In this document: one piece after another, positions 35,634 to 48,677 of the stretch | Layout: every line of letters starts with the position of its first letter | How positions within the stretch are numbered: position 1 is the first letter of the stretch | Source: Haemonchus contortus | Lineage: Eukaryota; Nematoda; Chromadorea; Rhabditida; Trichostrongylidae | Length of the DNA: 64,000 bases | Assembly (NCBI GenBank): GCA_000469685.2 | Contig: LS997563.1 | Coordinates: 2,051,281 to 2,115,280, forward strand | Reading direction: 5' to 3' | Notes under the pieces: generated by a model | Database searches by the model: none | The model's input: the letters and a program-made list of their open reading frames with translations, nothing else | Told to the model about the DNA's origin: nothing | Made by a program: the position numbers and the translations under genes

Positions 35634-36066
35634 TTTGCTGGTCATTTCTTTTGTAAATTCAGATTTTTGTAAGGCGCAGATAACTAAAGAAGTGAATAAA
35701 GAAGTGTTTAACAAAAAGCAGGGATTTTTATTTTGAGAATCACTGTAGCGGTGTTGTGCGACATATTTTTCTTTCGGGATCGCTAGGCCCATAGGTAGAC
35801 AAACTGATTATAAAAATGCCTACTTATTGTTCGTCCATTTTGGAAAATTAGCCGAATGCTAGGTACTACTGGGAAGCTTTCTTGAGTTCCAACAATGCCT
35901 TCAATTTTTTTCTCCAACTGAATTTCATCAAACAAATTGCATTTTGTCAAATTTCGGCTCTAATCGAGGTTGAAATGGTCCCATCGTGCTGCATGTAACC
36001 GCCCTCTTCCTTTCCACTCGCACTCCCTTTCCTACTCGAATCGTTGAGAAATTCAATTAATCTGCC

Positions 36067-36261
36067 TCAATAATAGTTTGTGACACTTGCGAGCGCCGTG
36101 ACGGCGACGAGCACGGGCAGAAAGTTGGCCTGTCTGCTGTTGGGTTCCTTTTTAGCTCCCGGACCGATACTTTCCATGGAAGTCCCTGATGAAGTGATCC
36201 ATTCTGCCGTTCGAAGCCAGAGAAACCCAACTCCACAACAACTTTCGGACACGCCATACAT
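36067..36261 (-). CDS. Small ORF (64 codons) in a GC-rich island, unknown
   Basis: An ATG-initiated minus-strand frame ending TAA whose C-terminal third is hydrophobic (NFLPVLVAVTALASVTNYY), as in small tail-anchored proteins. The plus strand is also open (with a signal-like ACLLLGSFLAPGPILS but no ATG). The island continues to 36440 with GTCGTC and GGCGGC repeats. Real exon, promoter island or chance are all possible. Confidence 0.2.
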   Translation of the reverse strand: MYGVSESCCGVGFLWLRTAEWITSSGTSMESIGPGAKKEPNSRQANFLPVLVAVTALASVTNYY

Positions 36262-36978
36262 TTGATGGCTATTGATTGGTCATTTGTGTGTCTGTAATGG
36301 TGTTGTGGAAATGGCAGTAGTTACCTGAGTATGAGATGTACTAGACTGATGAAAACATCGTCGTTCGTCGTCGTCGCCCTCATCGGTCGTCAGCGGAGGT
36401 CGCAGTGACGGAGTCGGCGGCGGCGGCGGATTTCAATTCCAACACACGCCTCCGAATTCAATTCGTTTCGAGAAGGCAATTTCACATCGCTGTGCTATGA
36501 ACTCTTAACTGAAACCTCTGTCCCCCGTCTTACGAGAGCTCCCGTCCAATATGATGGGATAAGTTCGCCGTTTTTCTTTTCAGCCCTCTTGGGATATATC
36601 ATATCAATCGTTGCCTGTTCCTACACCGATTCGAACTTCTATTTCCTTCTGAACTATTCAGCTATCCGTTCTTGAATGACCCGAAATCTTCTATTCAAAT
36701 TTAATTAAAAAAAAACCCCTCAGCACCGGAAGTTTTTTTGGAAGATTCCAATTAATGATACAGCTCATCCCTACTACTAATTACTTCAGAAGTAGCAATC
36801 AGAAAAGTTGAATAGCGTAGAACACCTAGTACTTGGTGATAAACTGTATGGGGAGAATTCTCACTTGTGCGGACAAAAGATGTGGGTAGTTATGCGCTAG
36901 AATGAAACCAGAGGAGAACCATAAGCGTCTGGACTTGTTCAAAACACCCTGTCCACTTAGTAACTATAACTGCTCCCA

Positions 36979-36992
36979 CCCCCCCCCCCCCC
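36979..36992 (+). repeat. 14-nt C run
   Basis: Mono-C tract in AT-rich sequence, the complement of a G-tract. Confidence 0.9.
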
Positions 36993-38814
36993 TGAGCATG
37001 AAACAGTTTCCTGATTGAAAATTTTCTGTTTCTTTTGCATTTGCCCCTGGTATAGAAGTATCCCTGTTAGGTTAGAATGGAATATCAAATTTTATCGATA
37101 AATACTCCGGAATTGGCCCTCTCCTGAGCCGTATCTTTCCGACTTTGAAATCGAAAACGTCTCCGGATTCCTTCGCCTTTTTTCTCTTTCTCTCCTCGAT
37201 ACTCGCTTCTCCTCTCCTCGTCCTCGCTCTCGAGCTGCTAGTTCTTTTGGCTTAATATGGTCTGTTTACCTGAATTTGCTAACTCGGCTTACACGTTACT
37301 TTCCTATAAATAGAGTGCAACAGTGATTTTAACGAGATGTGTACTGATTAACGGATTTTCTCTATTTTCTACCTACCCTAAAATGGAAACTGGGATTACT
37401 CCTCATCGGTCACCTGTTTGACGTAACTCCCTTTTTTCTGCGATTTTTTTAATGAACGAACTCGAACAGCCATAAGCATCGGGTGATTGTTGCGTCAGTT
37501 GCATGAGCGGATTCGGTCGGAACGAGGCTCCTTTTTTGGCGAGAAGCATTACCGAAATACCCAGATACTAAGAAAATCCCCTCGTTGTCTATCAAATAAA
37601 TCACCTTGTCGAAGTTTCGAGAACATTACCCGCTAATGCGTATATAAAGGGTCAGTGAGGAGCTGAAGCTCCAGTAGAGCTGACTGCCCTCTGGACTCCC
37701 TTCCTGCTCCTCTCTTCGGAATCGCACTTAGTTTTAGCTAGGGAATCGTCTGTAGCTTTCGACACTACATAGCCATTTAAAGATGTGCCGTTCATTCCAC
37801 TTCCATTCAGAGTAGCCGAAACCTTTGAAAGCCTACTCTCATACGCAATAAATGACTTCGACAGGTCACCTGCATTTCTCGGTGTATATATCTTTCAGCC
37901 AGTCGGCCAGGCCTGGTTACTACTAAACTCATCCGATAGAACAAGCGAAAAGTGCTAATCAGCTGGCCTTTTGAACTAATTGGATCCGTGTACTAAAGTT
38001 CGGCAGGTAGGCTGTTCAAGTGGAGTGCATCTTTGGTGCTTAGACAGGGGAGAAGTTCATTTTAACCTCGAAAAGGGGAGACTGTCGTAGAGCAGGAGTG
38101 AGAGCGACCTCGGACATTTGCTATTATGGCCTGCTCATATGCCCTATTGATATCCTAGGAGAAAATATATTTTTCAAATGCTATCAAGAACCTCTACTTA
38201 CTATCGTTCGTTAGTGGCCTCAATTTGTAACTATTATAGCATAGAGAAGGAACTCTGGCTGAAGCACTTCAGTGGCACAGGCAGCTGGGTATATTCACAA
38301 GGCCATTTCCTACCTTGGTCAACTTGAGCCTCCAGTCGTAGCAGCGACTAACTGGTATATTCTGAGGATGGACGAACCCTTTGATATGGGAACAGCTGCT
38401 ATTTGATAGAAAGAACTACTGTAGCTCCCAGCATTGCCCAGCCCGCGTTTAGGATATGCCGTTCATTCCACTTCTATTGAGAGTAGCAGAAACTTCTTTT
38501 GAATCATACTGCTATTTATGATTTAACTGAGCGGTTCAGTCTATGAGCTTAATCTCCCGTCACATTCAAGAGAGAACCTCCTCCTTCCTGCCACCTCTTG
38601 AACCATTCTGCTATATTTGCCAACTACTCCTTTTGATTCTGAGGCAGAAGTATGGGAGAGGCATGTATCTAGAATGCGGATAGAATATTGTGTAGAGTTA
38701 GAATCATGGCAGAACCTACCATTCTGCTCTATGCTTTTCGCTTCCGATCTAATTTCTAGAGCTAATCGGGTAAATTAGGTCAAATTTCTCGAAGCAGCAT
38801 GTCCCTGCTTAGGC
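36993..38814. other. Intergenic with one dispersed repeat pair
   Basis: A 42-bp sequence beginning GATGTGCCGTTCATTCCACTT at 37782-37823 recurs as a close match at 38453-38494 in the same orientation. No gene was recognised; a TATATAAAG at 37640-37648 could be a promoter element or chance. Confidence 0.4.
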
Positions 38815-39095
38815 GTAGGCGGTGTAGTAGCAAGTGGCACACTATCATGATCACAGGTTCAGATCCCGGATCGATATCCGAGTGGGGCAACTGAGTCTTC
38901 CGTTCTCCAGGGATCGTTTGCTGGTATCGGATTCGTCTTGGAGGTTGAGAGACATGTTCATGACATGTGCTGAACACCAAATACGCGTTCACACTCTATC
39001 ATGGTTAAGAATGGGAGTCGGATGCAAAGCGCATCCCAAAACGGGATTTATTAACGCCAGAGATTGTCCTTCACTTCATATGCCTAACAAATGAA
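38815..39095 (+). mobile_element. tRNA-derived SINE, family 1, copy E (near full length)
   Basis: GGTGTAGTAGCAAGTGGCAC and ACAGGTTCAGATCCC correspond to the head of copy D, and GCGCATCCCAAAACGGGATT with TTAACGCCAGAGATTGTCC to its 3' end. The central part is diverged. Confidence 0.75.
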
Positions 39096-39784
39096 TGATT
39101 GAATGGTTCAAGGTGGAAATCTATATCGGAATCAGCGTTTTCATCTACCGGAAGGAAACATGGTACCCATAAAGCTTCACTGTCTGTCTGTTTTATCGGT
39201 CAAAGCATTCCCTTCATGGTTGACCAAAGTGACTGCGATTCCTGTAGCCATTGCGCTATTAATCAAGTGCTTTGACTAGTTGTTACAGTGTAGGTAGTAT
39301 TACCATAAAATGGTAACAACATTTGTCGTCGGTATGACCCTTTAGAGTGAGCCACGCTTCCACTCTATGAAGAGGACCTGCAAAGGAAATTCCGTGTGTT
39401 TATGACTTTCACAATGAGCAAATATCACAGGGCCCATACGTCAGAATCAAATGAGCAGAGATCTATAATTAGACATATTAAAATAAACCAGCTTAGGCTA
39501 TCATCAACATAATTTTTGAGCCTTTCAAATTTGAGTACTAGAGAATTGTAGCTCGTTTATTAATTAATGTGCTAATTATTACAAAACCATGCGGAAAATT
39601 ATCAACGCTTCATTGGCAGGAGGACAATGAAGAGACATGGTCAATAAAAGGATAGAATAGTAAGTAGAGGGCAATATGTGACGGTATACTTCGTCATAAC
39701 TCTAACGTTATCTTGATTTTGCATTAAAATGATTTGCTGGGCTAGGAAAGAAACTCGTAAGTTTGTAACCGCTATTTATGTATT

Positions 39785-40020
39785 TCTTTGCTTATTTATT
39801 TATTTATTCAATCACACTCCAAGGTGTGCCCCATAGAGCAAGTAGAGCTCAACAGGATTGGCCTTATTACCACTATTAAGGAGGGGACAAACAGCTCGAA
39901 AAATAGAGAGAACTCGAATATACCTTGCAAATAAAAGTAATATGTAATTGATAAGTTATTTACTCGAGGCTTGATTAGCCTGATAGGGCTCAGATTTCCA
40001 AAGTGAGATACCCTCAAAGA
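39785..40020 (-). mobile_element. Possible LINE/SINE 3' end with an AATA-repeat tail
   Basis: On the minus strand a segment reading to TGGAGTGTGATTG is followed by (AATA)n. Tandem A-rich tails of this kind mark 3' ends of non-LTR insertions. No protein match was recognised and no target-site duplication was identified. Confidence 0.3.
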
Positions 40021-41587
40021 GTTTCATCCCTTCGTTACCTCAATGGGTTGGAATCATCAAATTCCATAGAACTGACAGAGGCTATTTCATAGATCACTGG
40101 CCTCGCTTATGCTCCTCAATTCGAACAGCTTTGAGATGAAAGTGTTGCGAGTGAATTAGTCATAAATTCAGCTCTGATCTCTGTTCATGACTCAACGATA
40201 TAATTACCTCCATTTAAAATTTCATGCGTGCCGTACTCATAGAAACGAGCCTAATTCAACTATTTCAAGCCCATACACTCCTTTCCTTCAAGCCTTTGAC
40301 TATCATGACGTTGAATTTACTTTCTCCGGCATGCTAGTTGTTTTAATATTGACATGAATAATATCAAGCAAAATCAGAGGGTACCCTTGGAGTGAGCCAT
40401 GCTCTCAGTTTATGACGAAGGTTTCGTAACTCTTCATTCGCATGAAACCTTTGTAATAATAGGTTTCAATATCTTTTTCTAGTTACTTTTCAGTCATGTC
40501 CTGTATCAATGGTGTCCGAATAGCGTGAAATAAAATGATCGAGCGTGGAAAGTAGAATCCGATTCGGTGGGGTCTGCTACTGAGACACACAGACATTAGA
40601 TCTAGATATCCAGAAGTTTCTACTAGTTTTATCTGCAGGACCTGTATGTCGGTAATGAATGATAAACCAGCTACTCAAGGAAAATTGCCATCCAAGAAGA
40701 ACGCGCCAAGCTCTTGCTTTGAGCTACGTTTTCAACAAGGATTTATTAGGTTGACCCATAATTTTAGAAATTCTAGTAAGTTCTTAGATTCATTCCAGGT
40801 ATTTAGGCGAAACATTGCACGCTCATTTCTACCGAGTGACATTGAAATTCTGTAGAATTCGCATATATAATCCTTCTAGAGTAAGAGAACCTTGAACAGG
40901 GGGGGTTTTCCCTGGTAACTACAGCTTCGTGGTTTTTATGGTGGCTGTACCAACTAAATGACCCAAAATCTCGAAATAAATAATAAGATGTGAGCTTGGT
41001 AGGGCACCAAGTACAAACTTAGGCCTCTTTACGAGTTCAAAAGTTGTAAACTAAACTGCTGGACCAGCTTCTTTGAGTTCCATTATAACCGCAAATGTGC
41101 TTAGGATAGCAAAGTACCTGGTCACAATTTCGAATACAAGAAACATATGTGGCGTACTCTGAGCAAATTAATTTTGGTGATTAAATTCAGTTTCTAGAGT
41201 ATTTTTTGGAATGATTGCTCGGAAAAAAATTCATGCATTAGTTGATCGTTTGGTGCACTTGGGGCATTTATTCGTTGATGTCCATTTTGAGTTATCTCAA
41301 TTCGCTAAACTGCACATCAACTTCGTTCAGATGATGATGACGGTGTGTGTATGTGTGTGTGTGGGAGTACTTGGGCAGCAATTTCGAAACCTTCTTCCTC
41401 ATCACTTAATCGCTTTCGATTTCCTTCTGCTCCAATGCCTGAACTTCATCTGGCGCAGTCGAATTTTCCCGAAATTTTGAAACTTTCCCGTTTCAACAGC
41501 AGAGGACCGTCTTAGAATTTTTACAGGGGAGTTTCACTCATATACAGTGCCCATAAGATAGCGAGCACGGAATCTGGTTCAAAAGTG

Positions 41588-41599
41588 CCCCCCCCCCCC
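41588..41599 (+). repeat. 12-nt C run
   Basis: Mono-C tract in AT-rich sequence. Confidence 0.9.
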
Positions 41600-43403
41600 A
41601 CTTGCTCGATTTCCCCTCAAATCGGGGACATTCACTCATAGCGCATCGCAGTGAGTCATAGTATTGCACCTACGGGTTTGAACGGATCAGATCCTGCTAA
41701 CGATGAGCGGTCTTCCTTCTGTAGGTGGTTCCTATATGAGGTTCCCGAGAAAATCCTATCAGTGAAATATCAACCAATTCTGAAAAATTTAGTATTCAGG
41801 GAGCTTTATGTCTGTTGAAATCTTCGTAATCGATAGTCTTCTTGGTGATGGATGGTGAAGTCTGCGGTTGTGTCGCTAATGTCGATGACATGTGCGCGCT
41901 TCCTAATTTTTAATTCGATGTGCAAAATTGAAATCACTTGGTCGTCGTGTTGCATCGTCGTCGTTCCCATCACTCCCTCTCTCTCTTCACCTCCGTTCCT
42001 CTTGTTGACTGCAGCAGACTGTCGTTTCTGAGTAATTCTTCTGTTCATCAGAAGAACCCGTCTAAATTTGGGAATGCTTCTGCTCGTGGCATTTCTCACT
42101 GTAGAAACTCTTTTCTGGGAGTAAATGCCTGTGCCTACGGATGGCTTTAATGGGAGTAAGTGTCTGCTTAAAGCGGTGGCTGAGGTACACCATACCAAAA
42201 CTCATCTTAAATTAGTCGATCGATAATTATTGATTACTTTTCCAGAAAACAGTAGTGCAAGAATAAAAAATACCCAGAAATTCGACTGCTAACAGTGCGA
42301 TTTCTTAGAAGAAGGTGCAGATGGGTTCAACCCGTAGCGAACAGCAAGATGTCGTAGATGTAAGGGTATGTATATAGTACTTGTTTCCTCAAAGCAGGCT
42401 TGAACCTATACCTGTGCAAGGAAGAGTCCAAAGTAGACCATTTGCAAATGCAACACGACACACTTGACAGATAACATTTGCATAGGAAACGCCTGCGATA
42501 ATAAGCAGTAAACAAATCAATTCAAATAGTTTTTATACTCTGATTTTTTGATCTCGCTGTAACATTGACACATGGAGTAATGAGAAGATGTACATACCAT
42601 AGAATTATTATATATAGGGGCTCCTCCCAGGGCAACTGAGGCTGGGAAGAAAATATTTTCAGAAAACTTTCGAACTTTCTTCTGAAACTTCTGAAGCCTG
42701 TTGTCGATCTGCGTCTGGGTATGACTTTTGATTCGAACCTCCGATTGTCGTTCAAGGAATGGGAAGGGCATGTCGGGGGTAGGCGTAAATTTTCTTTTCA
42801 ATACAAAAGGTTCGCCTCACTTATTTAAGTCGGTAATAGCTTGTTTAGAATATAAGTGTGGGGGCTAGAACGACAACACCGCCGAAGGAACCTTCAGGTT
42901 CTTACACTGCATAAAGATTGGAGAACTGGCTAGAATTCCAACTTAGACTGTCTTCAGCTCCTACTTGACCGTGAAGATGGGAAGAGGAATGCGAGAATCT
43001 AAAATTTGGAGGCCCCGGAATCTTGCATTGTGAGTCAGGCACTACCCCTATTGAAGTCCTACTTACTCGGCGATTCTGGAGGGATACTAGGTTGTATGAC
43101 TCACTCAGAATGACTAGTTAGTGTTACTAATTTGAAATCAATTTTTTAAGACGAAATTGTTATTTTTTCTTATTGACTCAACTTTCTATTCTGTAATTCT
43201 GAGCTTAAAGGGAAAGCATGACTCACTACGAGCATTTGATCGATGTCAATAATTCCCAGTTGATTTTCCCGTGCAAAATTGCTAATTTTGCCCCACTGAG
43301 TCATTTGCTTACGTTTCATGATTCGTCCATCTTTTTGGCCTATTCCAATGACACCTCGTTTTTTTCTTTCGATTTTATTCATTTAATTTAAATTGTGTTT
43401 TCA

Positions 43404-43784
43404 ATGTGGAATGTTGCGAAGCGGCGGCTCTCGTTTCTGATTGCATTCGAACTCATTTTTCCGTTTTTTTTTTCTGCAGCTTCCAAGAAAGACAGCCTGA
43501 GAGATGCAGTAATTCCAATTTCAATCCACTGGTTCATTTTGCTCGTCATCGTCGCTATTGCTATAGCACTTGAATTATTCCCTCTCTTATTGACGTGGTT
43601 TCCAAGTAATAGTACGCTTTTGCGGTTATTCCTTAAGTTTTCGCTTCCTTTTCCTTTTTTCCTTCTTCGGTTCACCACATTTTCCAGCCCCTTTCACCCG
43701 CTCTTCCGCTTGAATTTGTTGGTCATTCATCAGCCACATTCGTTGGCTTCCTCAACTTTACTACGATCGAAGCGATCGCAATGA
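43404..43784 (+). CDS. Possible small membrane protein, unknown
   Basis: A single 126-codon ATG frame: a signal-like start (LSFLIAFELIFPFFFSAAS), then a clear transmembrane segment (WFILLVIVAIAIALELFPLL) and a basic Ser-rich tail. A TTTTTCTGCAG at 43467-43478 inside the frame could instead be a splice acceptor. Pyrimidine-rich DNA readily gives hydrophobic frames, and the opposite strand is also open, so this may be spurious. Confidence 0.2.
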   Translation: MWNVAKRRLSFLIAFELIFPFFFSAASKKDSLRDAVIPISIHWFILLVIVAIAIALELFPLLLTWFPSNSTLLRLFLKFSLPFPFFLLRFTTFSSPFHPLFRLNLLVIHQPHSLASSTLLRSKRSQ

Positions 43785-44675
43785 AATTTCGAGTAGTCTT
43801 TCCGTGAGGCGAACGAACGCAATGAATGTTTCAGAGCCTTCACAGCTCTCAAAGCCCTCCCATCCATCCGTCGGCCAAACTCACGCGTGCGTCCCCTCCG
43901 ACCACTTTCAGAGATCACCCTCACTTATACTTACTCCAACTGTTGCAAACTATATGCCCTTTTCTTGGAATTTTTTCAATTTCATCAGCTTAAAAAAGCA
44001 ATGATGAGACATGTTTTCAAAGGTGGAAACCAGCATAGCCTAGCAATTTTTTCGGCGTTTTTCATAAGCTCCACTTCTTCGCTATTGACGATCCCATTGC
44101 CCGGCTAAGCCTCATAAGGTTTCAAAAACTCACGAAACAAAAAAAAAGTTCGTGTCGTTTGAAAGCTTGAAAAAAAGATCTTTAATTTAAAACGTGACCT
44201 GAATCGGGCGTTCAAACCTTTCCCTGTCAACGGAATTCATTCCCATTCCCGTTTGTAGAGAAGCGCTTCGAACTGGGGTAATCGTGGGTGGGCTATCATT
44301 GGATTGAATCTGTAAGTGTTCAATTGCTTCATTATTCCATCCGCCATGAGGTTATAGATTTGAAAGAATTTCAAAACAAGTTAGCCAATTTCTGAGGATT
44401 TCTGAGAAGCTTTTCAGAATGAGAAATCAGTTGATCTTCGGCTTAAACCGAACTCATTGAAATGCGTTTGATTGAAACGAGGTGAGGAGGTGCCCGCGAC
44501 GGGGATAAGAGCCAGAATGATCTTTGCCGAAGTGTTACTGCCAAAGAGCTCGAAAGCAATTGATGCCCCTAGAAGGCATGCATGTAAGAAAGTGGAGGGG
44601 TGGGGTGGGAGTTACTGGGTGGGTAAACGAGATTTAGGAGAATTTGCTCGAGTCGTTCACACTGGAAATAGGTAG

Positions 44676-46186
44676 GGCTAGTTCAATCATAGCAATAATT
44701 CACTTGCAGTTGCTCCTTATCTTCTTCCAACCTCGTTTGGGAAGAATCTGCTATTTAAATGGGTATCTTTACTGATTCTGAAAACCTAATATCTTTTTTA
44801 AAAATGTAATTCTCTCATGGAAAGGTGGAGAAGGGTGTGGACGCTCCAGGAAAGAAGCTGTGACCGTCCTCACGTGGAAGGAGTACCAAGAGCTTCTATG
44901 GTCAAGGTGGAATGAGGTTCCTTAATGATTCCGTAGACGATTTAGTCTTTTCTTTTCGGAACACCCCTCAAAAGATTTCTCTTCAAACCATTTGAGAGCG
45001 GCCGAGCGTTTAGTAGTGAATTCCGAAAATTTTGTTGTTCACTAGACGATAGTGGCGGAGCCATTTAAAGACCTCCCCACTTCATTCAATTCGTGAAAAT
45101 TCAAGCGTTTTGAGGCGTTTTCAAGTCACATAATGGTCGTCAGCGGGCCGGCTAAGTGGCCTCGGCTACGATTATGATTTGCTCTCCTTCCCTCGTCCCT
45201 TTTCGGGACTGCCGACAACCAGCGACATGCTTCTCATTCAACTTTCTAACGACATGAAAGTCACCCCATGAGGCGGAGAGGCGATTCTGCCGAAGGGTTC
45301 TATTTGAGTAGGGAACTAGCCGAGAACATTTTGAGGGTTTTTGACGATCTTGATAATTCTTCTCCCAGTTTATCCTATTAATGTTTGGTTGTAGAGGGTT
45401 GGAGCTACTAACTGGAAAGAACTGCCTGTTTAAAATGGAAAAAACGACAGTTCATTCTGAAATTTGAAAATTTCTAATACAGTATGCTCGATTTACTTTA
45501 TATACTTATTTCATTGGCATCGTCAGAAACTCTTTTCAAAAGTGCAATTAGGAAGAATTTCCTCGAAATCATCGACTAAGGAAAAGTTTTTCACCTTTAC
45601 TCTATTTCGAAAAAGATTTCAAAAACGATAAGCCAAAAAGAGGGAAGAGAATAATTCGCTTCTGTTGCCATGAGCTTTTTTTAGGAAGAAAAACTCCACT
45701 GAAATCGCAGAAGGAAGTTTGAAATTTCCACGAGTTGCAATCTTTTTCGGAAATCATAGTTTTTGCATTTCGAAGTTCTCTCACGCGGTTCATTTCGCGT
45801 TCTCCATCAACTTGTTTTCAATTATTTCAACGAATTCACTAATTTCACGCCTGCCCTGACGTCTGTATGTCTACGTCAGGAAGTCCCTTTGCAAACCTAA
45901 TTAACAATACCGGGACCGACTTTTTACTGAAAACGGGTGGATCTTTGTAAGGGTAAACAGTTACCACTCATATCCAGGGTGAGCATTCACAAGCTTCTCG
46001 TCTATTCCGCCACTTTTTTCTTTCTGACGTTGATCTCCACTCTCTCGCGGAGTTCGGTAATTATTTAACGACACTGTTATTATCTATTCCGATAATAATT
46101 TTTATTCTACTTAATATTAATATTAACGTATATTATTAATATATATCAATATTATTATTACCATTTTTATTTAATATTCCTTATGC
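44676..46186. other. Intergenic; AT-rich block at the end
   Basis: No gene was recognised. 46085-46175 is almost pure A/T with ATTATTAATAT-type repeats immediately before SINE copy F. Confidence 0.4.
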
Positions 46187-46490
46187 GGAGCAGACGAGAT
46201 GTGTTGGCAAGTTGCGCACTGCACAAACGTATGGTCGGGAGATTGAAGCAAGGACTGATATCTGCTCGAGCGAACCAAGCCTTTCGTCACTCCAGGCTCG
46301 GATGATTGATAGTAGACCCGTCTGGGAGGATATAAGCGTTGACTTGCACATCAGCTGGCCTTAACAAGTCATTGCACAAATTCCAAACGCTTCGAACCGT
46401 CATTACGATACTGATCGGGAGTCGATTGAGGTAGCGCATTGCAAAAACGCGATTGATCGGAAGAAGTCCACCCCTTATCTCTTTCCCTTA
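46187..46490 (+). mobile_element. tRNA-derived SINE, family 1, copy F (diverged, near full length)
   Basis: GTGTTGGCAAGTTGCGCACTG (head), AACCAAGCCTTTCGTCAC, CTGGGAGGATATAAGCGTTG and ACTTGCACATCAGCTGGCC follow the order of copy D, ending near CGCGATTGATCGGAAG. The B box is decayed. Confidence 0.65.
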
Positions 46491-47570
46491 TATTTCTTGT
46501 GGGAGAAAAGATTCATGCTGAGCCGTAATTAGTCAGGTTCGCTTCCAATCTTCTGAAATTCGACCCGGGGATTGTTACGTGGCGCAATCTCGACATCATT
46601 ACATTTCAACACCTACGGAACCTGTCTCCATAGACCATATAATGACGTAATACCTCCTATATTCTTTTATTTACAACAATCATTTTATATTAATCGGTTG
46701 GAAGCCGTATCAATATTCCATTTTAGAACTATTTTTCTTGCTTATGGGTTAAAAATATAATTGTTGGGTGGACGGCAACTATCTCTTAACAGGGAAGGAA
46801 CTGAATAGCAGGAATTCTTTTTTTTTTTTGCCAAACTGCAGTGACTACTTAGACCCGGCTCTGACTAAAGCTTGGATTCATTTTCCTCACAATCCTGAGC
46901 TGGTCTAATCGAACAAACTCATAATATTCGGTTGACCGATCTTACCAATCACTGGGGACACTGTAGGCTACGGTACTGTGTTGGTTCTGCAAAACCAATC
47001 CCACTAGTCCGTAATAGTTGGGGTTTTTGTATTAACTCGTACCCGTGAAGGCGTGGAGCTTTTTGAATTCGTGATGGGACCGTCCAACTTCTCAACTAAC
47101 CTCACTCATTTATCAGGACGTGCGTGTTTAGTCTCCTCAAAATTTAATGATGATGCTTACTACGGCTGCTATCGAGAGATCAACTCGAATTGGTTCTCGT
47201 CACGGAATTCACTGGCTTTGGCCTACGGCTATTACTTATCTTACAATGATAGCGTTCTTCCTCTTTGAAGAGGGTTCCCATTGCGCCACAATATCCTTTC
47301 AGAGGACTCGAGCTTCGTGAAAGGAGAAGTCGAAAATCACGTCATCAAAGACTGATAACCTCAATCAACACTGTTTTTGTCCCATATATTTATATTATTT
47401 ATACTATATTGAAAGTTACTTACACTATATTCAGGGTTTTCCGCTGAATAATTGATTTTCATATTCAATTTTTTTATTTGAATCAGCTATAGCGAACAAA
47501 GGAGCTCATCACTTCAAATACAATGAATATACTCCACCTGGCTTATCTCTCAATGATGGGAGGTGGTGGC
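46491..47570. other. Intergenic, one weak open frame
   Basis: A plus-strand frame at 47053-47268 (containing NFSTNLTHLSGRACL) stays open for 71 codons without recognised domains. Otherwise featureless. Confidence 0.3.
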
Positions 47571-48677
47571 TTAGGGCCTGAGGGCGCCCCACCAATTGCA
47601 CAAATCATCCCGCCGCGTCCAAAAAGCCCTCAATAAATCCCAGTTAATGACTTGATGCGACAGCTTTCTTTTGATCGACCTAATTAAGGGCTGACCACGA
47701 AATGTTTCAGTTTTTAGACAGGGTCGGTGTGCATGGCGCAATCTACTATGTGTCGATTCTTTGCTGCAAAACATTTTCTTCAGGTTTCTTAACACTGGTG
47801 ACTTACATTTTTCCTTAACCTAATTATATCTATTGGAAATCTCACACGATTTTGCAACATTTTCTGAGCAGGTTCTGAATTAATTTGAAAAAATACCATG
47901 TACTTTACAAAATTGAAATTCACACCTTACTGAAGGAGCTCCCTTTGTGGAACGATTTTTTGGTCTATTACGTAGCCACTCACATTTTCTGAGGGAAAGT
48001 ACATAATCTCAGATGTAGGTGCTTTCAAAGGAAGGGCTTACATAGGAAATTACCAAAAAGGGCTGATATCACCCGGATGCTCCGGAATCAGATATCGACG
48101 ACAGCTCAATTCCACCAGGCCATCACCAAATTCATCTGAAAAATTGAAAACAGTTACTTATTCGAACCCTAGTATGATTTTGAATAAAAACCATTCAATT
48201 ATTTGTTTCTCGTGATCATATTTTCTCAAATTGTCAATGGATTTTCCTTCAATTTCTGCTTCCAGCTTCGGGCTTACTACGGGGGAAAACTCAAGATGAA
48301 AATTAAGAAAAAAAACCTAATATAGGATCATGGATTGTGTTGTGGGATCGCTCGAATTTACCTTGAAAATTTCATGGATGGAATCTTGCACTCTTTCTTT
48401 TTCTAGATTCTCCTGAAGTTTCTGTGATCGTTATGAAGGCGCATGAATTAGTGTCTTCGAAAGAACCTGAACCACGTACAACTTTTTTAGTAGAGATTTT
48501 TGCCACTGCCCTTTATCCTTCGTGAATGACATCAGCTTATATGAAATAACTGCTGCCCTGGCATTCTGGCTACTCGCGTGATATATTTGAAGTTTTTCAG
48601 TTGAAATCTTTCGAATTTCTCCACTTACTTGCTGGAAATTCATTTCCGGTGGTCGCCAACAACATTTCTCAGTAGTT
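47571..48677 (-). CDS. Unidentified multi-exon gene
   Basis: Candidate exons on the minus strand: 48677-48629 (EKCCWRPPEMNFQQ), 48421-48362 (KLQENLEKERVQDSIHEIFK, coiled-coil-like), a possible one near 48280-48190 (KLEAEIEGKSIDNLRKYDHE), 48135-48054 (FGDGLVELSCRRYLIPEH) and a terminal exon 47763-47571 with stop (KRKLSHQVINWDLLRAFW). Junctions 1-2 and 4-5 agree in phase, while the link into exon 4 does not, so an exon boundary there is wrong or missing. Donors are GTAAGT, GTAAAT and GTAATT; acceptors are GTCAG, CACAG, TTTCAG and TTGCAG. No family was recognised. It could be a short real gene or the 3' part of a longer one. Confidence 0.4.
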
